A DNA stretch of 64,000 nt, from assembly GCA_937872175.1 (NCBI GenBank), contig CALMPI010000007.1, forward strand, positions 1 to 64,000. The letters run 5' to 3'. A program made the position numbers and the translations under genes. Shown piece after piece: positions 17,378-25,727 of this stretch (positions within the stretch are counted from its first letter, which is position 1; each line of letters begins with the position of its first letter). A model generated the notes under the pieces. It had not been told where the DNA came from, searched no databases, and was given only the letters and a program-made list of their open reading frames with translations. Source of the stretch: an uncultured Flavobacteriales bacterium. Its GTDB lineage: Bacteria > Bacteroidota > Bacteroidia > Flavobacteriales_F > PHOS-HE28.

Positions 17378-17992
17378 CTACACCTTCACGAACCGCCCTA
17401 CGAACTGCCGACTATTGCTCGTGGCCTCATAGATGTAAGTTCCTGGTGGGAGGCCGGACAGATCAAGCGGAATGACCGGACCTGCGATCCCGAGTTGCTC
17501 GACCAAGATGCGCCCACTTTCATCCAGAATCCGCAGATCCACGGCATCGGCAGATGCAACGTTCAGAGCCAAGGTGGCCTGATCCCGCACCGGTGATGGA
17601 AAGAAGCGCTGCGCACTTGTGGTGATCTGATCGAAGGTCATGGTCTTCACCGAAGTGTATCCATCGAAGCCAAGTTTGATGCGGTAGTACAGCGTACTGA
17701 ACTCGGGCGGTGCCTCATCGATCCAGTCGTAGGGAATGGCTACACCCGCATCACCGCAAATGCCTTCGATGCGATGCACGTTCACGAATACGATCCCATC
17801 CGTGGAACGCTCCACATCCTGGCCATTGCAGGTGCTTCCGCCCTGTATGGTCCAATCGATGCGGATGGCCCCGGACAATTCGGTGAGCTCATACTGCGCG
17901 ATGAACGGATGCTCTTGCCCGCGCGCCAACCCACCCAGAAAGATGAGGCAAGCGGTCGCCAGGTGTCGCAGGTGCATATGCATCGGGTTCAT
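17378..17992 (-). CDS. Secreted T9SS sorting-domain protein
   Basis: A 204-residue exported protein: signal peptide (about residues 8-25, ending ARGQ), a short Ig-like or fibronectin-like region (QYELTELSGAIRIDWTIQGGSTCNGQDVERS reads as the usual flavobacterial opening, shortened here to its key feature, the CNGQ..ERS motif), then a type A T9SS tail. The tail starts at FFPSPVRDQATL and ends GTYIYEATSNSRQFVGRFVKV-like, with the hallmark G-Y/I-Y core and basic C-terminus. Tail domains of this type send the protein through the type IX secretion system. Its ligand is unknown. It is divergent from the operon at 18119. Confidence 0.82.
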   Translation of the reverse strand: MNPMHMHLRHLATACLIFLGGLARGQEHPFIAQYELTELSGAIRIDWTIQGGSTCNGQDVERSTDGIVFVNVHRIEGICGDAGVAIPYDWIDEAPPEFSTLYYRIKLGFDGYTSVKTMTFDQITTSAQRFFPSPVRDQATLALNVASADAVDLRILDESGRILVEQLGIAGPVIPLDLSGLPPGTYIYEATSNSRQFVGRFVKV

Positions 17993-18028
17993 GAGTTGAC
18001 CAAGGGTGGTGTCGCTACTCGGAAAGAA

Positions 18029-18050
18029 ACCTTACTGTGAAGTGTAAGGT
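18029..18050. promoter_or_regulatory. Candidate MerR-type operator (dyad)
   Basis: A perfect 7-base dyad (ACCTTAC, 8-base spacer, GTAAGGT) lies in the divergent gap between the T9SS gene (minus) and the operon starting at 18119 (plus). The half-site ACCTTnC is strikingly like copper-type MerR (CueR) operators, which have ACCTTCC and GGAAGGT with a 7-base spacer. No MerR gene was found in the window, so the regulator is unidentified. Function inferred from form and position. Confidence 0.45.
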
Positions 18051-18118
18051 CTGCCCGGCACGGCCGACGGCACCACCAGTAACCACCGGACCGAACCCCG
18101 TTAACAACCCAACCGAAC

Positions 18119-18547
18119 ATGAACCCGAAAGTAACCAAGGCTATTGTGGCCGGCATCGCCGGCACCGCTGTAATGACGCTAATCATGAAGGTGGCCCCGA
18201 TGATGGGGATGCCGAAGATGGACCCCGCCGCCATGCTGAGCATGATGATGGGCGTGCCCTTGGTGATCGGCTGGGTCATGCATTTCATGATCGGGATCGT
18301 GTTCGCCATTGGCTATGCGCTCTTCTTCATGAAGCTGGTGCGCAAGGTGAGCAGCCCTGTATTGAAAGGCGCACTGTTCGGCTTGGCCGCGTTCGTTTTC
18401 GCACAGCTGGCCATGGGCGTGATGGGCGCGATGATGGGGGGCATGCCACCCATGGAAGGCAGCATGATGCTGATGGCCATTGGAAGTATCATGGGCCATG
18501 TGGTCTTCGGTATCGTGGTGGCCTTGATGGTGAAGGACAATGCCTGA
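18119..18547 (+). CDS. Met-rich membrane protein (DUF6789-like)
   Basis: A 142-residue inner-membrane protein with four hydrophobic helices and an unusually high Met content, including methionine clusters such as MMGMPKM, MLSMMMG and MMGGMPPMEGSMMLM. It resembles the DUF6789 membrane family. Met-rich periplasmic or membrane loops often bind Cu(I) or Ag(I), which would suit the metal-type operator upstream and the Cys/His lipoprotein downstream. First gene of the five-gene run ending at 20225. Confidence 0.65.
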   Translation: MNPKVTKAIVAGIAGTAVMTLIMKVAPMMGMPKMDPAAMLSMMMGVPLVIGWVMHFMIGIVFAIGYALFFMKLVRKVSSPVLKGALFGLAAFVFAQLAMGVMGAMMGGMPPMEGSMMLMAIGSIMGHVVFGIVVALMVKDNA

Positions 18548-18610
18548 CGCACGGGTTGGCTGATGCTTCGACCTTGAACACACAACGATCCACAACAACA
18601 ACCAACACCC

Positions 18611-18955
18611 ATGAAATTCCTCCTCATTCCCTTCACTGCGCTGCTATTGAACGGATGCTGCGCGGGCGGCAATTGCAGCAAACCCGCAGATGACCAGACG
18701 AGCACACAAACTGTAACCGGTGCGCACACGTGCACCACCGCATGCGCGAACGGCTCGCACGTGTACGCCCACGGCGAAACAGGCCACGTATGCGATGCGT
18801 CATGCATGCCCACCGAAGCGATGGCTGCGGATACATCTGAAGTAGCACACGTCTGCACCGCAGCCTGCATGAACGGCCAGCACACGTACGTCCATGGTGA
18901 AACGGGGCACTTTTGCGATCCGACCTGCAAGCATGCCAAGACCAAGCGCATGTGA
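18611..18955 (+). CDS. Cys/His-repeat lipoprotein
   Basis: A 114-residue lipoprotein (lipobox LLNGC, Cys16, followed by a second Cys). The mature chain holds two ~28-residue repeats of the form H-x-C-T-x2-C-x-N-G-x-H-x-Y-x-H-G-E-T-G-H-x-C-D-x2-C, near residues 38-66 and 76-104. Each has four Cys and four His, ideal for binding a soft or transition metal, and the chain has few other conserved-looking residues. No named family was recognised. It lies between the Met-rich membrane protein and the membrane/ECF genes and is a strong candidate for a periplasmic metal buffer or sensor. Confidence 0.75.
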   Translation: MKFLLIPFTALLLNGCCAGGNCSKPADDQTSTQTVTGAHTCTTACANGSHVYAHGETGHVCDASCMPTEAMAADTSEVAHVCTAACMNGQHTYVHGETGHFCDPTCKHAKTKRM

Positions 18956-18964
18956 ACCTTCGCG

Positions 18965-19336
18965 ATGGAGAACTGGACGCTGCAGCTTTCGCTGATCCCT
19001 TCGTTGGCCGTGATCCTCACGAGCACCTCGCGGATGACGCTCGGCTTGAGCGATGAACTCACCAACATGGTGAAGACCGTGGGACATGACCCGCAGTTGG
19101 TGCAGGAGAAGCTGGAGCAGATCAAACGCCTCAGCTTGGCCGGTGTGTTCATGTACCTGAGCATGGCCGTGCTGGTGGTTGCGGTACTGTTCAACGGAGC
19201 AGGCTGGATCGATCCGCGATGGGAGGATGGTGCCATGCTGATCGCCGTGGCCATCTTCTTCATGGCGATCGTGATCAAGGTGCGGTTCTCCTACTTCGCC
19301 TATTTCATCCGGCAACGGCAGTTCGCGGGGCGATAG
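18965..19336 (+). CDS. Three-helix membrane protein (DUF2721-like)
   Basis: A 123-residue membrane protein with helices at about residues 9-27, 55-77 and 88-107, and a charged loop between helices 1 and 2. The first-helix pattern (IPSLAVILTSTSRMTLGLSDEL) resembles the DUF2721 family of small membrane proteins of unknown role. It starts nine bases after the Cys/His lipoprotein stop and precedes the sigma gene by 18 bases. It could anchor or signal to the cytoplasmic anti-sigma protein, which itself has no membrane helix. This last point is inference. Confidence 0.6.
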   Translation: MENWTLQLSLIPSLAVILTSTSRMTLGLSDELTNMVKTVGHDPQLVQEKLEQIKRLSLAGVFMYLSMAVLVVAVLFNGAGWIDPRWEDGAMLIAVAIFFMAIVIKVRFSYFAYFIRQRQFAGR

Positions 19337-19354
19337 ACGAAGTACTTTGCAGTC

Positions 19355-19954
19355 ATGCGCGAAGAACAGGCAACATCGGAAGAACGGTTACCGGCCACAT
19401 GGGGCAACGACGACATGGCCGCGCTGGTGAAGCAGTACACACGCATGCTCTTGAGCCACGCGCGCGCACGGCTCAATGACCAGACACTGGCGGAGGACCT
19501 GGTTCAGCAGACCTTCCTCGCGGCATGGGAAGGGCGTACACGTTTCGCCGGTGAAAGCAGCCCGCGCACCTGGTTGTTCAGCATCCTGAAGAACAAGATC
19601 GCCGATCACTACCGCAAGCACTACCGCGATCCGCAAATGGCATCGATGGATCCCGAAGATGTGGAACGCTTCGACAGTGACGGTCGCTGGCTACCACAAC
19701 ACAGACCAACGGACTGGCAGGCGGAGGATGCTGAGGACAAGGAAACGCTGTTCGTCGTGCTCGCAAATTGCTTGGACAAGTTGCCGGAAACGTGGCGCGC
19801 GGCGGTGGAGATGAAGTATTTGAAGGAATGCGATGCCGCTGCCATTTGCCAAGAGCTGGGACTTTCCGCAACACACTACTGGCAACAGATCCACCGCGCC
19901 AAGCTCCGCCTGCGCGCGTGCATGGAGAACGGCCTGCACCAACATACCGCTTGA
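19355..19954 (+). CDS. ECF-type sigma-70 factor
   Basis: A 199-residue alternative sigma factor. Region 2 is seen at residues about 20-90 (LVKQYTRMLLSHARARL..LAEDLVQQTFLAAWEGRTRF and SPRTWLFSILKNKIADHYRK). A linker follows, then region 4 at about 130-190 with the helix-turn-helix CDAAAICQELGLSATHYWQQIHRAKLRLR. Partner: the anti-sigma gene starts one base after its stop. The linker (PQHRPTDWQAEDAEDKE) is longer than usual and acidic. Probably controls the operon it lies in and other metal-stress genes. The target promoter is not known. Confidence 0.88.
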   Translation: MREEQATSEERLPATWGNDDMAALVKQYTRMLLSHARARLNDQTLAEDLVQQTFLAAWEGRTRFAGESSPRTWLFSILKNKIADHYRKHYRDPQMASMDPEDVERFDSDGRWLPQHRPTDWQAEDAEDKETLFVVLANCLDKLPETWRAAVEMKYLKECDAAAICQELGLSATHYWQQIHRAKLRLRACMENGLHQHTA

Positions 19955-19955
19955 C

Positions 19956-20225
19956 ATGAGTTTGATGAACACCTTGATGCTTTCATGCCGTAAGGCCACC
20001 CACCTGATGGAGCGGCGCACTATGGAAGAGCTGGGAACCCTGGGCCGCATGCAGCTCTGGGTGCACTTGCGGGTCTGCGATGGCTGCCGCGCCTTCCAGA
20101 AACAGAATGCGCAGATGGACGTACTGATGAAAAACCGGGAGCCCGTTGATGCTTCGGTGGACACCACGGTCCTTGAGAAGAGGATACTGACCGCTCTGGA
20201 GAAAGGCCCAGGCCCGATAGACTGA
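19956..20225 (+). CDS. Soluble zinc-finger anti-sigma factor
   Basis: An 89-residue protein with a zf-HC2-like zinc-binding pattern: Cys11, His16, then His37-x3-Cys41-x2-Cys44 (HLRVCDGCRAF). No membrane helix follows, so it is a cytoplasmic ZAS-type anti-sigma that would release the sigma factor when its zinc thiols are oxidised or metal-exchanged. It starts one base after the sigma stop. The short C-terminal tail has a helix likely to hold region 2 or 4 of sigma. Assignment of its partner is by position. Confidence 0.78.
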   Translation: MSLMNTLMLSCRKATHLMERRTMEELGTLGRMQLWVHLRVCDGCRAFQKQNAQMDVLMKNREPVDASVDTTVLEKRILTALEKGPGPID

Positions 20226-20467
20226 ATTTGCACCGGCACGGCTGAGCGAAACCTGTCTCCGTAACGATCCAATTCCATCCTCCTTCGGTCCTCGTATGAT
20301 CCTCGGTAGTTCTTCTCGCGCTGTAATTCAGAAACCCGGATGATCGGAAGCGTGCGCTTCAGGTCATTCCACATGTTGGCAAGTCGCAGCACGCAACTCC
20401 GGGGTGGGTACGTGCCCCCCCCTGTGGTAGTTTAGCTTCTCCCATTGGTCCCAGGTAATTCCATGCC

Positions 20468-20941
20468 ATGGATCCCCGCACCACTTCCCTCCTCGCCCTC
20501 TTCACCGAGGGCCGCACACGCTTCACCAAGCTGCTTGACACGCTTACCGCGGCCGACCTGCCGAAGCGGCTCGCTCCCTCGCCCAACAGCATCGGCTTCC
20601 TGGTGCGGCATATCGGTGATGTGGAACTGCTCTTCGCCAAGAACGTGTTCGGCTTGAAGGACGTGCAGGTGCATGCCAGCACGGTGGCGAAGGGACATGA
20701 TACTGGCGAGTGGACCGACCTGGCCGCGCTGAAAGCCTATGTGCAGGAGAGCGCCGATACGCTGCGCCGTGCCATCGAAGCCCTGCCACGGCAGGCAGGC
20801 ACGCCCGATGCAGACTGGGACACCGTTATCGAGACCAAGGAATTCGGACGGAAGACCAAAGCCGAAGCGCTGGGACGCATCGTGACGCACACGGCCTACC
20901 ATGACGGGCAGATCGGGATGGTGCTGAAGTACGGTCAATGA
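20468..20941 (+). CDS. DinB-family protein
   Basis: A 157-residue soluble four-helix-bundle protein. The metal-binding histidines are visible in SIGFLVRHIGDVE (near residue 43) and in TAYHDGQIG near residue 145. This is the second DinB-like gene in the window (also 5982-6572); it is only distantly similar to it. No pathway can be assigned; thiol S-transferase or nuclease-like roles are known in the superfamily. The 242 bases upstream (20226-20467) hold no gene on this strand. Confidence 0.8.
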   Translation: MDPRTTSLLALFTEGRTRFTKLLDTLTAADLPKRLAPSPNSIGFLVRHIGDVELLFAKNVFGLKDVQVHASTVAKGHDTGEWTDLAALKAYVQESADTLRRAIEALPRQAGTPDADWDTVIETKEFGRKTKAEALGRIVTHTAYHDGQIGMVLKYGQ

Positions 20942-20977
20942 ACCCGACTTCACGGTCACGACCCTTTGCCATGCAGA

Positions 20978-20998
20978 TAGCCGGCTTCGCTCCGGCTA
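20978..20998. terminator. Weak hairpin after DinB gene
   Basis: A 7-base perfect stem (TAGCCGG / CCGGCTA) with a 7-base loop lies 37 bases past the DinB stop and 74 bases from the convergent sulfate permease end at 21072. No T-tract follows, so this is a low-confidence terminator. Confidence 0.35.
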
Positions 20999-21071
20999 GT
21001 TCGATCGTATTGGCCAACATACCTCCCCTTCCGCAGCCGATCACCTGATCATCTCATTACCTGATCGGCGT

Positions 21072-22613
21072 TCAGTTCCTGTCCAGCACCACCATGTAGC
21101 TGGGGTCTTCCATGATGTTCACCTCGATCACCTCCTCCGCGTTCTTCAGCAGCTCGCGGCAATCGGCGCTGAGGTGGCGCAGGTGGATGCGCTTGCCCGC
21201 TTCGCGATAGCGTTCGGTGATGCGGTTCAGCGCTTCAATCCCGCTCATGTCCACCACACGGCTCTCGCTGAAGTCGATGATCACCTCGGCGGTGTCGTTC
21301 ACGTAGTCGAACTTCTCCGTGAAGGCCTGCACGCTGCCGAAGAAGAGCGGACCGAAGATCTCGTAGTGCTTCACGCCCTGCTCGTCAACGTACTTGCGCG
21401 CACGGATGCGCTTGGCGTTCTCCCACGCGAAGACCAGCGCACTGATGACCACCCCCGCCAGCACCGCCACGGCCAGGTTGTGGAAGAACACCGTGATCGC
21501 CATCACCACCAGCATCACGAACACATCGTGACGCGGCATGCGGCCGAAGGTCTTCAGGCTGGCCCACTCGAAGGTGCCGATGGCCACCATGAACATCACG
21601 CCCACCAGCGCCGCCATGGGCAAGCGCTCGATCAGCGGCGCAGCGAACATCACGAACACCAACAGCATCACGGCCGCCACGATGCCGCTCAACCGCGCTC
21701 GAGCACCGCTGCTCACGTTGATGAGGCTCTGTCCGATCATGGCGCAACCGCCCATGCCGCTGAACACGCCGCTGAGGATGTTGGCCGCGCCCTGCGCCAC
21801 CGCCTCCTTGTTGCTGCGGCCGCGCGTGTTGGTGATCTCGTCCAGCAGGTTCAGGGTGAGCAGGCTTTCGATCAGGCCCACACCCGCCACGATCGCGGCA
21901 TAGGGCAGAATGATCATCAACGTCTCCAACGTGAACGGCACGGCCGGGATGTGGAAGGGTGGGAAGCCACCGGCGATGCTGGCGATATCACCCACTGTGC
22001 GCGTATCAATGTTCAATCCGATGATGATGCCCGCCACCACCAGGATGGCCACCAGCGATGCGGGCACCACCTTGCTGAGCTTCGGCATGCCCCAGATGAT
22101 GAACATGGTGAGCAGCACGAAACCGACCATGGTGAGCAATGGCGCGCCCGTGAGCCAGTCGCCGTCGGCACCCTTGAACTGCGCGAGCTGCGCAATGAAG
22201 ATCACGATGGCCAGTCCGTTCACGAAGCCGAACATGACGGGATGCGGCACCAGGCGGATGAACTTGCCCAAGCGCAATACACCGGCCAGCACTTGGATGA
22301 CGCCCGCGAGCACTACCGTGGCGAAGACGTACTCCACACCATGCCGCGCGGCCAGCGCCACGATCACCACCGCGATGGCACCCGTGGCCCCGCTGATCAT
22401 GCCGGGCCTGCCGCCGAAGATGCTGGTGATGAGGCCCACCACGAAGGCGGCGTAAAGTCCGGTGAGCGGCGAAAGCCCTGCGATCAGTGCGAAGGCCACG
22501 GCCTCGGGGATCAGCGCAAGGGCTACTGTGAGGCCGGAAAGCACCTCGGTGCGGTAGTCCACTTTCTGGCTGAAGTCGAACAAACGGATGTACTGGCGCA
22601 TGGGCAGCGTCAA
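21072..22613 (-). CDS. SulP-family anion permease with STAS domain
   Basis: A 513-residue inner-membrane transporter. The N-terminal about 400 residues contain ten or more helices with SulP signatures ([22 protein letters not shown] near 24-45 and [17 protein letters not shown]). A C-terminal STAS domain spans about residues 420-513 ([29 protein letters not shown]). Family members carry sulfate, bicarbonate or related anions; sequence cannot settle which. An alternative start, four codons downstream at 22601 ([10 protein letters not shown]), is equally plausible. Divergent from the DoxX gene, with a 147-base promoter gap. The nearby sulfur-type genes (rhodanese fusion, DsrE) make sulfate a reasonable guess. 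Confidence 0.88.
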   Translation of the reverse strand: MTLPMRQYIRLFDFSQKVDYRTEVLSGLTVALALIPEAVAFALIAGLSPLTGLYAAFVVGLITSIFGGRPGMISGATGAIAVVIVALAARHGVEYVFATVVLAGVIQVLAGVLRLGKFIRLVPHPVMFGFVNGLAIVIFIAQLAQFKGADGDWLTGAPLLTMVGFVLLTMFIIWGMPKLSKVVPASLVAILVVAGIIIGLNIDTRTVGDIASIAGGFPPFHIPAVPFTLETLMIILPYAAIVAGVGLIESLLTLNLLDEITNTRGRSNKEAVAQGAANILSGVFSGMGGCAMIGQSLINVSSGARARLSGIVAAVMLLVFVMFAAPLIERLPMAALVGVMFMVAIGTFEWASLKTFGRMPRHDVFVMLVVMAITVFFHNLAVAVLAGVVISALVFAWENAKRIRARKYVDEQGVKHYEIFGPLFFGSVQAFTEKFDYVNDTAEVIIDFSESRVVDMSGIEALNRITERYREAGKRIHLRHLSADCRELLKNAEEVIEVNIMEDPSYMVVLDRN

Positions 22614-22760
22614 GGTGGGATTGATGAAAGCCTCGGTGTGCGGACCGCTGAACGATCACGAGGTCCGGCCGTTGGACCACCTCGACCCCGGATCACCGGG
22701 GGAGCTCCACAAAAGACGCCACGAATGTAGAACTTTGAGCAGCACGCATCGGCCGCGATC

Positions 22761-23183
22761 ATGACCAATACACCCGTCCTCAACACCTGGCCTTCGCTGC
22801 TCATCCGACTGATGGTGGGCGCCGTGTTCCTCTCGGAAGGCATCCAGAAATTCCTCTTCGCCGCTGAGCTGGGTGCCGGGCGTTTCGCGAAGATCGGCTT
22901 GCCCAACCCGGAGTTCCTCGGGCCTTTCGTGGGCTCCTTCGAGATCCTTTCCGGCGTACTGATCCTCATCGGCCTCTTCACGCGCCTGGCCGCCATTCCC
23001 ACGCTCGTTATCATGCTCGTGGCGATCTTCACCACTAAAGGCACCGTTCTTACGAACGAAGGCTTCTGGCCCATGATGCACGGCAGTCGCACGGATTGGG
23101 CAATGCTCTTGGGAAGCATCTACCTTATCTTCGAAGGTGGTGGGAGGTGGTCGTTGGACCGCAAACTGATGGACAAAGAATGA
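22761..23183 (+). CDS. DoxX-family membrane protein
   Basis: A 140-residue inner-membrane protein with four helices and the DoxX-type features LIRLMVGAVFLSEGIQKFLF near residues 14-34 and SFEILSGVLILIGLFTRLAA near 59-78. Family members include subunits of thiosulfate:quinone oxidoreductase and MauF-like assemblies, but most are unassigned quinone-linked membrane proteins. Its stop overlaps the next gene (ATGA), so the two are translationally coupled. With the neighbouring SulP and sulfur-transfer genes a role in sulfur redox is possible. Confidence 0.82.
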   Translation: MTNTPVLNTWPSLLIRLMVGAVFLSEGIQKFLFAAELGAGRFAKIGLPNPEFLGPFVGSFEILSGVLILIGLFTRLAAIPTLVIMLVAIFTTKGTVLTNEGFWPMMHGSRTDWAMLLGSIYLIFEGGGRWSLDRKLMDKE

Positions 23184-24457
23184 ACGCAACAGGCACAAGT
23201 CTGCATCGGGCTCTCGGCCTTTGGGACGCTGTGGGAGTGGGCCTCGGGGCCATCATTGGTGCGGGCATCTTCGTGGTCACGGGTGAAGCGGCCGGTGTGG
23301 CAGGTCCGGCATTCCTGGTGGGCCTGGGCATCGCGGGTGCCGTGGCGGCTTTCAACGGGATCAGTTCGGCACAGCTCGCCGCGGTATATCCATACTCCGG
23401 CGGCACTTACGAATACGGCCACCGCTTGCTTGGTCCGGTGTGGGGCTTCAGTGCCGGCTGGATGTTCGTGGCCAGCAAGCTCAGCGCGGCCGGTGTGGTT
23501 GCCCTTGGCTTCGGCGCGTACGCGCATGCCCTGTTACCAAAAGTTCCTGCCATGGCCTTATCGGTGGGTGCGGTGGTGCTGCTCACGTTGGCCAATATCC
23601 TTGGTATCCGCAAAGCTGGCACGCTGAATCTGCTGATCGTGGGCATCACGTTGCTGGTGCTCCTCTACTTCAGCGTGGGCGGTCTATCACAGGTGAGCCG
23701 CGATCACTTCGTGCCCTTCGCGCCGACGGGCTGGACGGGCGTGCTCACTTCGGCCGCCCTGCTCTTCTTCGCCTTCACCGGCTACGCGCGCATCGCCACA
23801 CTGGCCGAGGAAGTACGCGATCCGAAGCGCACCATCCCCCGCGCGGTGATCATCACCATCGCCGTGGCCATCGTGCTCTATGCCCTGGTGGCCTTCGTGG
23901 CGGTGGGCACCATCGGCGCACCGGCCATGGCCGCCACCAATGCCCCCTTGCAAGCCGCGGCCAGCGCCATGGACCTTCCCGGCATCGGCATCCTTATCCT
24001 GTTGGCTGCGGCCACCGCCATGCTCGGCGTGCTGCTCAGCCAGGTGCTCGGCATCAGCCGCATGTTGTTGGCCATGGGCCGCCGCCACGACCTGCCACCC
24101 GCATTGGCACGCATCCACTCCAGGCGAAAAGTACCCATCGTGGCCATCGTACTCACCGGCGGCATCATCCTCGCCATGGTGCTCTTCGGTACCATCGGCT
24201 TCATCCTGCGCACGGCCACATTCACCATACTGCTCTACTACGCGATCACCAATATCGCCGCGCTGAAACAGCCTGGTAACGAACAGCAATACGGCCGCTG
24301 GGTGCCGGCGTTGGGGCTTGTCGGCTGTGTGGTGATGGCCGCATCGCTGTCCGGGCAGACCGTGCTTTACGGTATTGGTGTGCTGCTTGTCGGCTTGCTG
24401 TTCCGCGCGGCGATGCACCGACTCTTCGGTCCTGCGACCAACACCACTGACGCCTGA
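23180..24457 (+). CDS. APC-superfamily amino-acid permease
   Basis: A 425-residue inner-membrane permease with 12 predicted helices. The APC substrate-site signature is in helix 1 (GVGLGAIIGAGIFVVTGEAA, near residues 18-37), with SGGTYEYGHRLLG near 74 and FFAFTGYARIATLAEEVRDPKRTIP near 190. It resembles cationic amino-acid or polyamine transporters of the APA/CAT type. The start overlaps the DoxX stop. No specific substrate can be read from the sequence. Confidence 0.87.
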   Translation: MNATGTSLHRALGLWDAVGVGLGAIIGAGIFVVTGEAAGVAGPAFLVGLGIAGAVAAFNGISSAQLAAVYPYSGGTYEYGHRLLGPVWGFSAGWMFVASKLSAAGVVALGFGAYAHALLPKVPAMALSVGAVVLLTLANILGIRKAGTLNLLIVGITLLVLLYFSVGGLSQVSRDHFVPFAPTGWTGVLTSAALLFFAFTGYARIATLAEEVRDPKRTIPRAVIITIAVAIVLYALVAFVAVGTIGAPAMAATNAPLQAAASAMDLPGIGILILLAAATAMLGVLLSQVLGISRMLLAMGRRHDLPPALARIHSRRKVPIVAIVLTGGIILAMVLFGTIGFILRTATFTILLYYAITNIAALKQPGNEQQYGRWVPALGLVGCVVMAASLSGQTVLYGIGVLLVGLLFRAAMHRLFGPATNTTDA

Positions 24458-24461
24458 ACCC

Positions 24462-24953
24462 ATGAGACACCTGATCTACACCCTGCTCCTGCTCGCTTCA
24501 CTGGCCGCCTGCCGGAACGGAACTGACGATGCGCCCGCCGGACCCGGAGGCTGGCTCAAGGGCGAAGCACAACAGAAGTTCGACACGCTGGCGACGCATC
24601 TGCGCGGTTTCGATGTGGTGATGCTGGAGGTGGGTCATCGCCACCGCGAACTCTACCACGCCGGTGCAGAGGGCAACTGGCCGCTGGCCGACTACCATGT
24701 GCAGAAGATCCGCACCACAATGGAACTCGGCCTGGTGCGTCGACCGAAGCGCGGGGCATCCGCACAACATTTCCTCGACGAGGACCTGCCCGCCATGAAG
24801 GCCGCGATCGCCAGGGAGGACAGCGCCACCTTCGTGCAAGCCTATTCCACATTCACCGCTTCGTGCAACGCCTGCCACGCCAAGGAGCAGGTGCCGCACT
24901 TCAGAGCCAAGGTCCCCGGCGAAGCCTTGATCCCCAACCCGACCTCGAACTGA
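24462..24953 (+). CDS. Heme-c lipoprotein
   Basis: A 163-residue lipoprotein (lipobox LAAC, Cys17) with one heme-binding motif CNACH at residues 135-139, late in the chain. Before it is a helical region with conserved-looking HRHRELYHAGAEGNW and YHVQKIRTTMELG. The layout, a helix bundle then a C-terminal CxxCH, fits small periplasmic electron carriers of the cytochrome c' or related type, but no axial ligand was identified. It follows the permease after four bases and precedes the PAP2 gene by four bases. Confidence 0.75.
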   Translation: MRHLIYTLLLLASLAACRNGTDDAPAGPGGWLKGEAQQKFDTLATHLRGFDVVMLEVGHRHRELYHAGAEGNWPLADYHVQKIRTTMELGLVRRPKRGASAQHFLDEDLPAMKAAIAREDSATFVQAYSTFTASCNACHAKEQVPHFRAKVPGEALIPNPTSN

Positions 24954-24957
24954 TCCA

Positions 24958-25575
24958 ATGGAGATCGAAGCCCGCATCCTTCAGGCATTGAACGGGCCGT
25001 TCGCTACTGGGGACACTGCTGCGCTCCACTGGCTCACCGACTCCGCCGCCTGGGTCGCATACGGCCTTCCTGCTTGCCTGCTTCTGTTCGGCTGGTTGCG
25101 CAAGCACCCGGACTCGACCCGCAGGGCTTTGGTCATCCTGGCTTCGGCAGGCATTGCGGCCTTGGTTGTCAATGTGCTCAAGTTCACCATCGATCGGCCA
25201 CGACCGTTCGATGTCCTACCCTTTGTGACGAAACTGGCGGGTGGCGGTGGCGGCTCCTTCCCTTCGGGCCATACAAGTGATGCATTTGCTGCTACCCTGG
25301 CCATTACCTTGCTCTTACGTCGCTGGTGGGTCGCACTACCAATGTTCGTCTGGGCGTTGGCGGTCGGGTGGTCGCGCATGGCTTTAGGGGTCCATTATCC
25401 CAGTGATGTGATCGTAGGTGCGGTCATTGGTGCGCTCGCAGCCTTGGTCACATACTATTATTGCGCACCACGATGGCTGATGGCAACCGGTACCAAGCAG
25501 TTCCAAGGCCCAAGTGGGACGAGCATGGCAGACGATGGTCGCGACCCTTACACGGATAATAGAACCCGCATCTGA
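24958..25575 (+). CDS. PAP2-family membrane phosphatase
   Basis: A 205-residue inner-membrane protein with the three catalytic motifs of type 2 phosphatidic acid phosphatases: K-x6-RP at residues 75-83 (KFTIDRPRP), PSGH at 102-105 with catalytic His105, and SR-x5-H-x3-D at 139-150 (Ser139, Arg140, His146, Asp150). Six helices are predicted. The likely substrate is undecaprenyl pyrophosphate or a lipid phosphate. The C-terminal tail of about 25 residues (after YYYCAPRW) is hydrophilic and odd, possibly a read-through into a formerly non-coding stretch. Next is the MFS remnant. Confidence 0.9.
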   Translation: MEIEARILQALNGPFATGDTAALHWLTDSAAWVAYGLPACLLLFGWLRKHPDSTRRALVILASAGIAALVVNVLKFTIDRPRPFDVLPFVTKLAGGGGGSFPSGHTSDAFAATLAITLLLRRWWVALPMFVWALAVGWSRMALGVHYPSDVIVGAVIGALAALVTYYYCAPRWLMATGTKQFQGPSGTSMADDGRDPYTDNRTRI

Positions 25576-25604
25576 CATCGAGCAAGGTCTGAACGAATTG
25601 GATC

Positions 25605-25727
25605 ATGGATCAAACACAATTCGGCCTCCGCGCCAACTGGAAGCAGTTCACGCTGCTCGTCATCGTCAACGCCTTCGTGGGCGACATGGTGGGCATCGGA
25701 ACACAAGGCAAGATCGGCACACGATAA
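25605..25727 (+). pseudogene. 5' remnant of the MFS-rhodanese gene, coupled to crp
   Basis: The 40-codon frame from ATG 25605 matches the first about 31 residues of the intact MFS-rhodanese protein at 27466 (both share LR-x-NWKQFTLLVIVNAFVG-x-MVGI), then diverges to a short tail and stops. The DNA is about 90% identical over this stretch. The stop TAA overlaps the ATG of the Crp/Fnr gene (TAATG, 25725-25729), so ribosomes finishing it would reinitiate there. The copy could be a neutral leftover or may now serve as a leader peptide. Confidence 0.8.

Noticed and set aside
18179-18601. Minus-strand frame of 140 codons opposite the Met-rich membrane gene
   Set aside because: It consists almost wholly of His/Asp/Glu and is an antisense artefact of a Met/Ala-rich gene.
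25514-25726. 71-codon N-terminal extension of the Crp/Fnr frame
   Set aside because: It crosses the PAP2 3' end and the MFS remnant in another frame; ATG 25727 with the TAATG overlap gives a normal Crp/Fnr length.
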